A stretch of DNA of 64,000 nucleotides, from NCBI RefSeq assembly GCF_003544875.1, contig NZ_CP032093.1, positions 1,674,001-1,738,000 of the forward strand. Reading direction: 5' to 3'. The notes under the pieces were generated by a model that did no database searches, had not been told where the DNA came from, and worked only from the letters and a program-made list of their open reading frames with translations. The number at the start of each line of letters is the position of its first letter. The stretch's first letter is position 1. This DNA comes from Vibrio alfacsensis (lineage in GTDB: Bacteria; Pseudomonadota; Gammaproteobacteria; Enterobacterales; Vibrionaceae). The translations under genes and the position numbers were made by a program. This document shows positions 9,141 to 18,126 of the stretch, one piece after another.

Positions 9141-9343
9141 CTTGCGACACCAACAGCCAATGGGCTCTGAGATCATGAAAAGAGTTTAAGTTTACGCTCA
9201 TCGAATTGCAGCCACTGAGATTCATTGAAATGGCTATGATTGATTAAGATTACTAAGATCAATTTTGACTGATGGTAGTGCTGCTTTTCGAACCGTGCAA
9301 ACGCAGTTACACTACGCCAAAATCTCTTATCCGAACTGTATCT

Positions 9344-9781
9344 ATGACCGACGCCGACATTGAGCTACAACACATCTGGTTAGAAGTCCAAACCGAGCGC
9401 TGGCAAAACCTGTCGCGCTTTTTGTTTAGCTACTATTGTTACCAACATAACCTTGTCACTAAAAGCAACAAAGTGTGCTGGGAAACGGCACGTGCAAATC
9501 TACCTGTTTCAGCGTCAATTCAAACGCGTAAAAATGCCATTATCGAGCCACTGATTCCCGAAAATGCAGTCATTGGTTTGCTCAAAACCATCCATAAAGA
9601 TGGAGACATGACATGGGAAGCGATGCAAAAGACACTAAACGATTTTTTGCATTATGTTGTGATCAGCAAGAGTGAAAAAGTTCTACTTAAACCGAACATG
9701 CCCGCTAACTGGTATCAACACGATCACAAGCCCGTAATGGCACGTTTTGAACAAGCCGGAATTACGATTCAAGGTAACTAA
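9344..9781 (+). CDS. hypothetical protein paired with a Crp-type regulator
   Basis: 145 residues from ATG 9344 (an upstream ATG at 9272 would add 24 unlikely residues). I do not recognise the family. The protein is soluble and helical, begins MTDADIELQHIWLEVQTERW and has several Trp and Tyr but no evident catalytic motif. Its stop codon is immediately followed by the ATG of the Crp-type regulator at 9782, so the two are co-translated. A role connected with that regulator is inferred only from this coupling. Confidence 0.6.
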   Translation: MTDADIELQHIWLEVQTERWQNLSRFLFSYYCYQHNLVTKSNKVCWETARANLPVSASIQTRKNAIIEPLIPENAVIGLLKTIHKDGDMTWEAMQKTLNDFLHYVVISKSEKVLLKPNMPANWYQHDHKPVMARFEQAGITIQGN

Positions 9782-10456
9782 ATGCAGCTACAAACCCTAG
9801 GAAAAGGACGCTTTGAGGCGCAATGGAGTCAAGATAAACAACTCATCGAACAAGCCATTCGAGATTGTATTTGCACGCGCCGAATATTTGATGAAAATGA
9901 AAAGCTACTCACCCAAGGAGAACATGTAGATAACTTGTACCTTGTCGACTCTGGTCGTGTTTCGATGGGCGTTACCGCGCGAAATGGGAAGACATTCTTA
10001 CTTGGTACGCTTGAGTGTGAACAACAAGTTTTTGGTGAGATGGAGTTTTTTACTGGTTATCGTTGCCAAATGGACATCATGCCGATTGAACCCGTTGAAG
10101 TAGCGATCATTGACGCGCAAAAATTACAACAGTGCTTGTTAGAGCAGCCTCGCCTATCACTTTATTTTGCGAGCGCGATTGCCATCGATTATCAAGATAC
10201 ATTAGAAATACTGTCTCGACGATTGCTCTATCCGATCACTTATAACGTCGCGTATGACATTTATCGTCAATATTTAAACGATCTCCCAGTTGATGGCTTT
10301 CAAAAAAACTATCTTGAGGCAGAGCGATTTGCTACGTCTGATCGAGTGTATCGTCGGGCGGTAAAAGAACTTGAGAGCAAAGGTTATATTGCCAAAGAGA
10401 AAAAAGGCTTACGCATTCTGGATTTAAACGGCCTCCGCAGCTTTGTTGAGTCGTAG
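9782..10456 (+). CDS. Crp/Fnr-family transcriptional regulator
   Basis: 224 residues. A cyclic-nucleotide-binding-type barrel spans about residues 30-125 (GRVSMGVTARNGKTFLLG, then VFGEMEFFTGYRCQMD). A dimer helix follows, and a C-terminal winged HTH (EAERFATSDRVYRRAVKELE). The phosphate-binding cassette of true cAMP receptors (GELxLxxxxPRxA) is not matched, so cAMP binding is doubtful. It belongs to the YeiL-like set of sensors. It starts one base after the preceding stop codon and is a paralogue of the broken regulator at 4979-5640. The bidirectional hairpin at 10530 ends the transcript. Confidence 0.85.
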   Translation: MQLQTLGKGRFEAQWSQDKQLIEQAIRDCICTRRIFDENEKLLTQGEHVDNLYLVDSGRVSMGVTARNGKTFLLGTLECEQQVFGEMEFFTGYRCQMDIMPIEPVEVAIIDAQKLQQCLLEQPRLSLYFASAIAIDYQDTLEILSRRLLYPITYNVAYDIYRQYLNDLPVDGFQKNYLEAERFATSDRVYRRAVKELESKGYIAKEKKGLRILDLNGLRSFVES

Positions 10457-10529
10457 CTTTTTTGAGTCATCGCGATACGGTGTCGTAACGTGTACGAATC
10501 ATCGTCCTGCATCGTTCATATTGAAACAG

Positions 10530-10556
10530 AAAAGGTCTGCAAAGTGCAGACCTTTT
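10530..10556. terminator. bidirectional terminator
   Basis: AAAAGGTCTGCA (10530-10541) and TGCAGACCTTTT (10545-10556) form a perfect 12-bp stem with loop AAG. The A-tract and T-tract on either side make it usable in both directions, between the Crp-type gene and the convergent MFS gene. Confidence 0.85.
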
Positions 10557-10577
10557 AGTGAGTGGCTCACGCGTTTA

Positions 10578-11750
10578 CTATGCTGTTTGAACTTGGTTTT
10601 GAGACGCTGTTTTAAACTTCATTGAAGCCAACAGCATTGCCACGATCACACCATAAATCACTGGAATCGCATACATCACTGTTTGCAGACCAACGATGCT
10701 TTCCAACACAGAACTGATGGCTGGGCTAGACATCGCACCCGCACTACCACTGATAAGAATGTAAGAAACGTTCTTACTGGTTGCATTTCGAACAAAGGAC
10801 ACCCCATACGCAATAAACGCATTGTATAGAGCCGCACACGCAAAACCATAACCGTAAGTAAGGTAAGATAGCCATTCAAGTTTGTCCGTGGTTACGATAA
10901 CGCTAGTGATAACCATTGCGACCGAAATAATAGTCAACAAGAATGTTTGGATCTTCATGCGTGACACAATCACGGTAGAAACCAATGCGCCAACTAAAGC
11001 GGCTGACCAGTATTGCGTAATGATGTTACCCGCTTGCTCAAATGGAATATCAAACTTCTCTTTCACAAACATCGGTGCCCACGTTAAGAATGTGTATAGC
11101 GCTAGCATTCCTAGGAAGAGACCAATACCACCACTGATGATGCCAAAGTTCCACTCTGATTTCGCTTCTTTCTCAGAGCCGCTCTCACCACCACATTGGT
11201 TAAAATTGGTCAACATCGCGACAAACATGGTTGCAAGTGCGACGACCCCAACACTCAAGTAACTGATGCTCCAGTTCATGGCATTGGTAAGGGCATATGT
11301 GGTGATCAATGGAAAAACCACACCCGCGATATTGAACGTCGCATCTTGAACAACCAACATCGTACTTTGGATTTTGTCTTTCCAAACCGATACAACAATT
11401 GTTCCGGCAATACACAAACCGACACCGCCACAGAAACCTATAACGGTCATACCAAGCATCACGATAAATAGCGATGGCGCGACATAAAGGCTCAATGCAG
11501 ATGCTGAAATTGCGCCATAACACAACACGGTCATACGTTTGATACCGACTTTTTCAATTAAGAAGAAAGCCGCAATGGTTCCGCCTAATGCGCCACCATT
11601 TAGTAGGGAGAAAATAGACGCGACTTCATTGACATTCGCGTGAAAAGCATTAGCAAGCGGTTCAACAAGCATGCCAAATTGGGTTGCGAAACCCGCCATA
11701 ATAAAGTTGGCGAGAAAACTTATCGCAGTGAGTGTCATTTTATTTTTCAT
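10578..11750 (-). CDS. MFS transporter (TsgA-like), next to deoD
   Basis: 390 residues, 12 membrane helices, starting MKNKMTLTAISFLANFIMAG. Helices 1-2 (QFGMLVEPLANAF, FSLLNGGALGGTIAAFFLIE) resemble the TsgA/FucP-like branch of the major facilitators. It lies 90 bp downstream of purine nucleoside phosphorylase in the same direction with an intercistronic hairpin between, so it is probably co-transcribed and may import nucleosides or bases. That substrate assignment rests on context only. Confidence 0.8.
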   Translation of the reverse strand: MKNKMTLTAISFLANFIMAGFATQFGMLVEPLANAFHANVNEVASIFSLLNGGALGGTIAAFFLIEKVGIKRMTVLCYGAISASALSLYVAPSLFIVMLGMTVIGFCGGVGLCIAGTIVVSVWKDKIQSTMLVVQDATFNIAGVVFPLITTYALTNAMNWSISYLSVGVVALATMFVAMLTNFNQCGGESGSEKEAKSEWNFGIISGGIGLFLGMLALYTFLTWAPMFVKEKFDIPFEQAGNIITQYWSAALVGALVSTVIVSRMKIQTFLLTIISVAMVITSVIVTTDKLEWLSYLTYGYGFACAALYNAFIAYGVSFVRNATSKNVSYILISGSAGAMSSPAISSVLESIVGLQTVMYAIPVIYGVIVAMLLASMKFKTASQNQVQTA

Positions 11751-11794
11751 TGTTCACTCCAAGGGCTCATAAGGTAGATGTTCTTGATCGAATA

Positions 11795-11817
11795 GAGAGC
11801 TGAATTTACCAGCTCTC
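11795..11817 (-). other. intercistronic hairpin between deoD and the MFS gene
   Basis: GAGAGCT (11795-11801) pairs with AGCTCTC (11811-11817). There is no T-run in the minus direction, so it more likely stabilises the deoD mRNA or attenuates than terminates fully. Confidence 0.4.
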
Positions 11818-11840
11818 ACAGTATGTTTTACAGGGTATCG

Positions 11841-12548
11841 TTATGCTTTAATTGCCGTCTCTAACGCAATTTCAATCATATTGTTAAATGACAGTTGACG
11901 CTCTTCAGCCGTTGTTTCTTCACCCGTGATACAGTGATCAGACACGGTCAAAATCGCTAAAGATTCAATACCAAATTGATGCGCTAATCCATATAAACCC
12001 GCGACTTCCATATCCACACCCAGTACGCCAAAACGTTCAAGTGCCGGGATCATGTCTTCGTCAGGATCGTAGTAAAGATCGCCGGTAAAGATGTTACCCA
12101 CTTTGACATCAATGCCCTTTTCTTTCGCAGACATGTAAGCGCTGTGAAGCAGTTCAAACGTTGCCGATGTCGCCATGTGGTATCCGCTGCTGCGTTTCGC
12201 ATTAGTCGGTGAGTCCGTACCCGCAGCTTGCGCCAAAATGACATCACGCATGTGGACATCTTTTTGTGTCGCGCCAATACTACCAATACGAATGATACGC
12301 TTAACACCAAAGTCATTAATCAGCTCGTGACCGTAAAGCACCATAGATGGAATACCCATACCATGGCCCATGACAGAGATACGTTGACCTTTGTAGTAAC
12401 CGGTATAACCCAACATATTGCGAATGTCGGTCACTAACTTGGCATCTTCTAAGTACGTTTCAGCTATGTATTTCGCACGTAGCGGATCGCCCGGCATGAT
12501 TACGGTTGAAGCAAAATCTTCGGCAGAACCTGCAATGTGAGCAGTCAT
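11841..12548 (-). CDS. deoD: purine nucleoside phosphorylase, DeoD type
   Basis: 235 residues. It phosphorolyses purine (deoxy)ribonucleosides to base plus (deoxy)ribose-1-phosphate in salvage. Motifs of the hexameric bacterial family are present: VIMPGDPLRAKYIAETYL near the N-terminus, GHGMGIPSMVLYGHEL, the nucleoside site VDMEVAGLYGLA and the general-acid Asp in TVSDHCITGEE. ATG 12548 is chosen because GAGG lies 8 bases before it; an upstream ATG at 12566 lacks a ribosome site. Divergences from the usual sequence (TVSDHCITGEETTAEER) suggest a second-copy DeoD, as vibrios often keep two. Confidence 0.92.
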   Translation of the reverse strand: MTAHIAGSAEDFASTVIMPGDPLRAKYIAETYLEDAKLVTDIRNMLGYTGYYKGQRISVMGHGMGIPSMVLYGHELINDFGVKRIIRIGSIGATQKDVHMRDVILAQAAGTDSPTNAKRSSGYHMATSATFELLHSAYMSAKEKGIDVKVGNIFTGDLYYDPDEDMIPALERFGVLGVDMEVAGLYGLAHQFGIESLAILTVSDHCITGEETTAEERQLSFNNMIEIALETAIKA

Positions 12549-12680
12549 TGTTTTTTCCTCGTTCATTCTGATAGCGCAATCATAATGAGGAAAACAACCA
12601 AAGTTTCAGGACAAAAGTCCGGTTTGAAAGTGCCACCTCTCATAACTGAGTAAACACTAAATAAGATCAACTTGGGAATA

Positions 12681-12703
12681 AAAAAGCGCCTACTAAGAGG
12701 CGC
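12681..12703 (-). terminator. terminator of the ABC-transporter operon
   Basis: GCGCCT (12686-12691) pairs with AGGCGC (12698-12703). In the minus direction the hairpin is followed by a T-run (complement of 12681-12685), 62 bases beyond the stop of the last permease gene. Confidence 0.75.
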
Positions 12704-12764
12704 GTTCGGTCAATATTGGAGAGTCATGCCTGGACGAAAGGATCCGTGTAACCGAAAATCTGTT

Positions 12765-13613
12765 TTACTCTTGAATACCTCGAATACGTACATTCCTGCG
12801 GCGTAAAATCTCGAGAGTCACCAACAAGCAAACGGACATAAAAATCAGAAGTGTGGCAACCGCTAATATCGTAGGACTGATCTGCTCACGAATCCCCGAC
12901 CACATCTGTCTTGGTACGGTTTTTTGCTCTGCACCTGTCAAAAACAGCGCCACCACGACTTCATCAAACGAGGTGCCAAACGCAAACAAACCACCGGAGA
13001 TCATGCCGGGCCGAATCAAAGGAAATGTAACATGGCGAAAGGTATAGACCGGATTTGCCCCTAAGCTTGCGGCAGCTTTCACCAAACTCTGATCAAATCC
13101 ACTCAACGTTGCAGTCACGGTGATCACCACAAACGGCGTTCCTAATGCTGCATGCGCTAAAATGATACCCATGTAAGTTTGGGATAACCCCAAGCGCGTA
13201 TAGAAAAAATACATTGCCGCCGCAGAGATGATCACAGGAACAATCATTGGCGAGATTAACAATGCCATGATCGTATTTCGAAACGGCAAATGACTGCTCG
13301 CCAAACCCAACGCGGCCAACGTTCCCAATCCTGTCGCAATAAGGGTCGCCATCAAAGCAATGAAAGTACTGTTTTTTAGCGCCAGCAACCACTGCTCATT
13401 AGTGAACATATCTTTATACCAGCGCACTGAATATGCTTCTGGATCAAGGTTTAGCATTCCCTCGGTAAACGTAAAATAAGGTGTTGCATTAAACGATAAA
13501 GGAATAATGGTAAGGATTGGTGCAATGAGAAAAAACAGCACAAAGCCACAAAAGAGCAAATACCCCATGTAGGCGATTCGTTCACCTTTTGACGCATAAT
13601 TTGGTAACGCCAT
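12765..13613 (-). CDS. ABC transporter permease, PotC-like
   Basis: About 282 residues with six helices. The permease signature lies at SLVKAAASLGANPVYTFRHV (EAA loop), which contacts the ATPase. It is similar to inner-membrane permeases of the polyamine/opine/iron class. ATG 13613 is used because GGGGG stands six bases upstream; a TTG at 13619 overlaps the previous stop. It is the third gene of a minus-strand ATPase-permease-permease set embedded in a hydroxyproline catabolic island, so the likely cargo is hydroxyproline or a derivative (inferred). Confidence 0.88.
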   Translation of the reverse strand: MALPNYASKGERIAYMGYLLFCGFVLFFLIAPILTIIPLSFNATPYFTFTEGMLNLDPEAYSVRWYKDMFTNEQWLLALKNSTFIALMATLIATGLGTLAALGLASSHLPFRNTIMALLISPMIVPVIISAAAMYFFYTRLGLSQTYMGIILAHAALGTPFVVITVTATLSGFDQSLVKAAASLGANPVYTFRHVTFPLIRPGMISGGLFAFGTSFDEVVVALFLTGAEQKTVPRQMWSGIREQISPTILAVATLLIFMSVCLLVTLEILRRRNVRIRGIQE

Positions 13614-13615
13614 GA

Positions 13616-14896
13616 TCAACCCCCAACTTTAATATTATTAATGCCTACGACTCGGTTAAACACATAAAACAGCGCCAATACAACAAACAGCAGCAATCCA
13701 CCTAACGCCCCTGCCATTCCCCAATTCAGTGAAGTTTGCATGTGGTAAGCAATCATGTTCGAGATCATCTGTCCGCTTCTTCCACCCACCAATGCAGGGG
13801 TGATATAGAAACCAATCGACAGGATAAACGTAAGCAATGCGCCAGCTCCAATACCCGGCAGAGTTAGTGGCATATAAACTTTAACGAATGCCACAAAAGG
13901 TGTCGCTCCTAACGAACGAGCCGCTCGAAAATAGGTAGGGCTGATCCCTTTCATAACGCTATATAACGGTAAGATCATAAAAGGCAACAGAATATGAACC
14001 ATTGAAACCACCGTTCCAAAAGTGTTATGGATCATCTGAATCCGCTCAGTGGTTACGCCACTCCAGATGAGTAAATCGTTTATCACCCCTTGGTTTTGCA
14101 GCAAAACAATCCACGATGTCGTGCGAACCAACAGCGAGGTCCAAAAAGGCAACAGCACAACTATCAGCAGCAAATTGGCACGCTTATCCGGTAAGTTAGC
14201 CAAAAGGTAAGCCACTGGGTACGCCATCACCAAACAAATTGAGGTGATTAAGATCGACATCCAAAAAGTTTTAAAGAAAAGGTCAACGTAGATCTGGCGT
14301 TTTTGTGGTTGGGCTTCGATTTCTCCCGAATCATTCACTTGCATATCCAGCGCAGCTAAATAATGATTCATGGTTAGTGCGCCACTGAGGTTTTTTAGCG
14401 CGGCCCAATACTTGGCGTTTTCCCAACGCTTATCAAGCAAGGCTAACTCACTCACCGTGGTTGGCATTGCATCGAGCCGAGACAACTTACGTCCTGTTTT
14501 CATCAGTAAGCTTCGCATACCCGACACTTCTATGTTCATGCGATTCGCGATTTTAGGTAAGGTTTTGCTCTGGTACAAAGCCAACACTTCCGTCGAAAAG
14601 GCTTGAATGACCTCTGGCTGTGGAAGGCCTTGATAGTCCCATTTTTCTATCGCATTGACCGTTTGAGGTAAAGCCTGTGGGATCGCGCGATTGTCGACAC
14701 TGCGATAGAGCATTTCAAGAATAGGAAAAGCAAAAGTCAGTAAGATAAAGCAAACTAATGGCAGCGTAAGCATCACAGATCGAATGGTTTTTCTTCGCTC
14801 CGCTTTCTTCAACTGTGTTTTTAGATCCTGAGGCGGATGAGCAAACTGTCGCTCCACTTCAAGCACTGAGTTTAACGAGGTGAGTTCTCGACTCAT
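13616..14896 (-). CDS. ABC transporter permease with large periplasmic insert, PotB-like
   Basis: 426 residues, longer than the usual 280-300. After a cytoplasmic N-terminus and first helix (about residues 37-60) there is an extracytoplasmic stretch of about 130 residues before the five remaining helices. The EAA loop is YFRAARSLGATPFVAFVKVY. The same architecture occurs in a subgroup of PotB-like permeases. Its ATG overlaps the ATPase stop codon (ATGA), indicating coupling. It forms the membrane channel with the next gene. Confidence 0.87.
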   Translation of the reverse strand: MSRELTSLNSVLEVERQFAHPPQDLKTQLKKAERRKTIRSVMLTLPLVCFILLTFAFPILEMLYRSVDNRAIPQALPQTVNAIEKWDYQGLPQPEVIQAFSTEVLALYQSKTLPKIANRMNIEVSGMRSLLMKTGRKLSRLDAMPTTVSELALLDKRWENAKYWAALKNLSGALTMNHYLAALDMQVNDSGEIEAQPQKRQIYVDLFFKTFWMSILITSICLVMAYPVAYLLANLPDKRANLLLIVVLLPFWTSLLVRTTSWIVLLQNQGVINDLLIWSGVTTERIQMIHNTFGTVVSMVHILLPFMILPLYSVMKGISPTYFRAARSLGATPFVAFVKVYMPLTLPGIGAGALLTFILSIGFYITPALVGGRSGQMISNMIAYHMQTSLNWGMAGALGGLLLFVVLALFYVFNRVVGINNIKVGG

Positions 14897-16014
14897 GCGG
14901 CCACCTCTTCATTTGATGCTGGTATGCCATCAAGAGCATGACAATCTTGAAGGTTCCAACCAACTCGACACAGTGTGCCCGGTGCAAGCTCCAGTTGTGT
15001 GCGACTATCGTTCGGTAACTTAACAACAAGGCGTCCAACCGTTTCTACTTCAACCACCAAGCGATAATGGTCACCGTGATAAATCAGCTCGCGTAAAATG
15101 CCTGATACGTGGTTATCACATTGATTTAGTTCAGGCTGAATCTGTATTTTTTCCGGTCGGATTGACAACGTGGTAGGTTTACCGACTTCATTCACTCTCA
15201 CAGGTGTCGCATAAATACGCTCTTTGCCAACCTGAACCACACAATGTGACGATGCGATATTTTGCACACTTCCTGATAGTTGATTATTTTCACCAATAAA
15301 CTGGGCGACAAAGGTATTGCTCGGCGCTTCATACAGTTCGGTAGGAGAAGCGAGTTGCTGTACTTCCCCTTGATTAAACACAGCAATGCGATCAGACATC
15401 GTCAGCGCTTCATCTTGATCGTGAGTCACATACAAAATCGTAATGCCGAGTTTTTCATGAAGATGCTTGATCTCCATTTGCATCTGTTCGCGAAGCTGTT
15501 TGTCCAATGCGCCAAGGGGCTCATCCATCAACACCAATTTAGGCTCAAACACCAATGCTCTAGCAAGCGCGACTCGCTGTTGCTGACCACCAGAAAGTTG
15601 CTTGGGGTAACGGTTAGCAACATGCCCCAGTTCAACCATATCCAAGACGTTCTTGACTTTACTCTGAACAATATCGCTCGATAACTTGCGTACTTTCAGA
15701 GGAAAGGCAAGATTCTCGGCAATGGTCATGTGGGGAAATAGTGCGTAGTTTTGAAATACCATGCCGATATCACGCTTGTGCGGAGCAAGGTTGTTCACGG
15801 GGACACCGTCGATATAGATCTCCCCGCCTGTTGCGGTTTCAAACCCTGCTAACATCATTAAACAGGTGGTTTTCCCAGAACCCGATGGTCCTAGCATGGT
15901 GACAAATTCACCGGGTGCAATATCCAAATTGAAATCTTTTACAACCAGATTGGTGCCATCATAAGTTTTCTTAACGTGTTGAAAGCTGACATAGTCCTTG
16001 TTTGACGTACTCAT
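14893..16014 (-). CDS. ABC transporter ATP-binding protein, PotA-like
   Basis: 373 residues. Walker A is GPSGSGKTT, the Q-loop lies in VFQNYALFPHMT, the signature is LSGGQQQRVALARAL, Walker B is LVLMDEPLGALD and the H-loop is VTHDQDEAL. A C-terminal TOBE regulatory domain (about 285-360, GILRELIYHGDHYRLVVEVE) follows, as in PotA/FbpC importers. It energises uptake with the two permeases and the binding protein at 18127-19200. It is the first gene of the three-gene block. Confidence 0.93.
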   Translation of the reverse strand: MSTSNKDYVSFQHVKKTYDGTNLVVKDFNLDIAPGEFVTMLGPSGSGKTTCLMMLAGFETATGGEIYIDGVPVNNLAPHKRDIGMVFQNYALFPHMTIAENLAFPLKVRKLSSDIVQSKVKNVLDMVELGHVANRYPKQLSGGQQQRVALARALVFEPKLVLMDEPLGALDKQLREQMQMEIKHLHEKLGITILYVTHDQDEALTMSDRIAVFNQGEVQQLASPTELYEAPSNTFVAQFIGENNQLSGSVQNIASSHCVVQVGKERIYATPVRVNEVGKPTTLSIRPEKIQIQPELNQCDNHVSGILRELIYHGDHYRLVVEVETVGRLVVKLPNDSRTQLELAPGTLCRVGWNLQDCHALDGIPASNEEVAA

Positions 16015-16087
16015 GGCTTCCTCCTCTCATTTTTTTGAAACATCAAGAATGAGCAGAGCGTCGACTAACGCCCTGCTAAACAGCCAA

Positions 16088-17002
16088 TTACAGATTGTAT
16101 TTTGAAAGGTCTAAACGGGTTGCCAATGCATGTTCAACCAACTGAATAACTTGCTGACGTTCTTCGCCTTTAAGCAGTTGTCGTGGCGCTCGTACTTGCT
16201 CTGAACCACGGCCACACACTTGTTCGGCCAGTTTGATACACTGAACAAGAGTTGGGATCGTATCTAAACGAAGCAATGGTAAGAACCAACGGTAGATCTC
16301 TAGAGCTTCTGCGTAACGACCTTGGCTCGCCAGTTTGTAAATCGCAACGGATTCTTCTGGGAATGCGTTTGTCAGGCCCGAAATCCAACCAGTCGCGCCT
16401 AACATTAATGATTCCAATGCAATGTCATCTACACCGCTAAACACAGTAAAACGATCGTCAAACGTATTATAAAGCTCAGTAATACGGCGTGTGTCGGTTG
16501 TCGACTCTTTGATTGCGACAATGTTTTCAAACTCAGCCAACTTCGCCATGATATCCAGATTCACATCAACACCATACGAGACCGGGTTGTTGTAAATCAT
16601 GATTGGCATTTCTGGCGTGGCCTCTGCCAGTGTACGGTAGTAGTCGAATGTCTCACTTTCAGAAGTACGGTAGACCATCGCTGGCATCACCATGCAACCA
16701 TCAATACCAATTTCTTTTGCATCTTGCATGTAATCAATCGCCGCAGTGGTAATTGACTCCGCAGTCCCTGCGATAAGTGGCACACGACCGTTCACCACTT
16801 CTTGCGCGGCTTTCAATACTTGGCGTTTTTCATCTGGGTATAGCGCACAGTTCTCACCTACGGTGCCAAGGCAGATGATGCCATTCACACCATCTTTAAT
16901 CTGATTATCAATGACCGTTTGGGTTGCATCTAAATCGATCGACTGATCTTTACGAAATTGTGTGCTTACTGCTGGATATACACCTTTCCAATCAACTTTC
17001 AT
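16088..17002 (-). CDS. DHDPS-family lyase, probable pyrroline-4-hydroxy-2-carboxylate deaminase
   Basis: 304 residues, TIM barrel of the dihydrodipicolinate synthase/N-acetylneuraminate lyase family. The Schiff-base lysine is K165 in NIVAIKESTTD, with Y137 in MIYNNP and GTVGE near residue 46 lining the pocket. In this neighbourhood it fits the enzyme that deaminates and dehydrates pyrroline-4-hydroxy-2-carboxylate to alpha-ketoglutarate semialdehyde, the third step of trans-4-hydroxy-L-proline breakdown. That specificity is inferred from the adjoining epimerase, dehydrogenase and aldehyde dehydrogenase. A copy of the island operator lies just upstream (17025-17036). Confidence 0.85.
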   Translation of the reverse strand: MKVDWKGVYPAVSTQFRKDQSIDLDATQTVIDNQIKDGVNGIICLGTVGENCALYPDEKRQVLKAAQEVVNGRVPLIAGTAESITTAAIDYMQDAKEIGIDGCMVMPAMVYRTSESETFDYYRTLAEATPEMPIMIYNNPVSYGVDVNLDIMAKLAEFENIVAIKESTTDTRRITELYNTFDDRFTVFSGVDDIALESLMLGATGWISGLTNAFPEESVAIYKLASQGRYAEALEIYRWFLPLLRLDTIPTLVQCIKLAEQVCGRGSEQVRAPRQLLKGEERQQVIQLVEHALATRLDLSKYNL

Positions 17003-17024
17003 GAACTTCTTTCCCTATATGTAT

Positions 17025-17036
17025 ATTGTATGCAAT
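17025..17036. promoter_or_regulatory. GntR-type operator, copy 1
   Basis: ATTGTATGCAAT, one mismatch from the perfect palindrome ATTGTATACAAT, 23 bp upstream of the deaminase ATG. Confidence 0.65.
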
Positions 17037-17058
17037 TTTAAAAGGCGAGCAAAAATGC

Positions 17059-18033
17059 TCATGCATGGCTATCAATGCCACTTTCGACTAACACCGCTTT
17101 TACTGCGGCCAAATCAGCTAAGGCACTGCCGACTGATTTGTATAAGGTGATCACCTTATCACTCTGACGCCCAGCGACTTGTTGGGCGCAAAGTTCAGGC
17201 AATTCACCTCGAACCTCCTCCGGAGTAAATACGCCCTCTTGAATTGGGATCAATAAATCCCCGGCTTCTGCGAGCACATTGACCCGACTATCAACGTAAA
17301 CCTCTGATCGTTGAACTGCATGAGTATCGCATTCACGCTTATCGAGATCGTGATTACCGACCAAATCAATGTGCGTACCAGCTTGAACAGCATTTCCATT
17401 AAACAGTGGCGTTGCTGAAGCGGTAATACAGCTGACAATGTCAACATGATTAATCACTTGATCTGGAGTCTCAACAATGGAGATGTCAAATTGACGTTCA
17501 GCAGGCAATGACTGATATTCGCTAGAAGACAAAATTCTATCTACCGTTGCCACGGCCTTGTCTGGATTACGACCCCAAATATAAACGTGCTTGATTGGAC
17601 GAATCGCCGCATACGCCCAAGCAAAATAAGGAGCAAGATTACCTGTACCACAAATCAGTAGCTGTGAAGCGGCTTTTCTCGCTAGGTAATCTGCCGCTAA
17701 TGCCGATGCAGCAGCCGTTCGCCAAAATGTCAGAACCTTACCATCCACAAGTGCAATCGGATCACCATCCCCTCGCTTAAACACCAGTAACTTTGAGGCT
17801 AACGTATCTTTGCCTTGTGCCGCGTTTTGCGGGAAATAGGTAAACGCTTTAACGGCGATTAACTCTTGGTTCCATGCGGGCAGTAAAGCAAACGCCTCGT
17901 ACTTGCCCTCTTCCAATGACATAACGCGTCGCTGAGGAATCGTCGCAGGTTGCGCGTAAATATCTCGCATGGTTTCGATAAGCGATGTCATGGTTAAACA
18001 TTGCGCAACTTGCTGTGCATCGATAACTTTCAT
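17059..18033 (-). CDS. ornithine cyclodeaminase/mu-crystallin family, probable pyrroline-2-carboxylate reductase
   Basis: 324 residues. The Rossmann motif is LLICGTGNLAPYFAWAYAAI, and the substrate lobe has VKAFTYFPQN and GTHIDLVGNHDLDKRECD. In the OCD family such proteins beside proline-racemase-like enzymes reduce Delta1-pyrroline-2-carboxylate to L-proline with NAD(P)H. The start is set at 18033, where GGAGA stands nine bases upstream, rather than 18063. It is separated from the binding-protein gene by a large hairpin. The substrate is inferred; a true ornithine cyclodeaminase is less likely in this setting. Confidence 0.8.
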   Translation of the reverse strand: MKVIDAQQVAQCLTMTSLIETMRDIYAQPATIPQRRVMSLEEGKYEAFALLPAWNQELIAVKAFTYFPQNAAQGKDTLASKLLVFKRGDGDPIALVDGKVLTFWRTAAASALAADYLARKAASQLLICGTGNLAPYFAWAYAAIRPIKHVYIWGRNPDKAVATVDRILSSSEYQSLPAERQFDISIVETPDQVINHVDIVSCITASATPLFNGNAVQAGTHIDLVGNHDLDKRECDTHAVQRSEVYVDSRVNVLAEAGDLLIPIQEGVFTPEEVRGELPELCAQQVAGRQSDKVITLYKSVGSALADLAAVKAVLVESGIDSHA

Positions 18034-18077
18034 TCTTTCTCCGCGAGTGAACAAATCAGACATAGAATTGGCAGCTA

Positions 18078-18114
18078 TTAGAACCTAGTTCATCAGATAT
18101 AAACTAGGTTCTAA
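18078..18114 (-). other. 13-bp perfect intercistronic hairpin
   Basis: TTAGAACCTAGTT (18078-18090) and AACTAGGTTCTAA (18102-18114) pair fully around an 11-nt loop, 13 bases after the binding-protein stop. No T-run follows on the minus strand. Such hairpins typically protect the 3' end of abundant binding-protein mRNAs and reduce readthrough. Confidence 0.55.
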
Positions 18115-18126
18115 CTGGATTAATGC

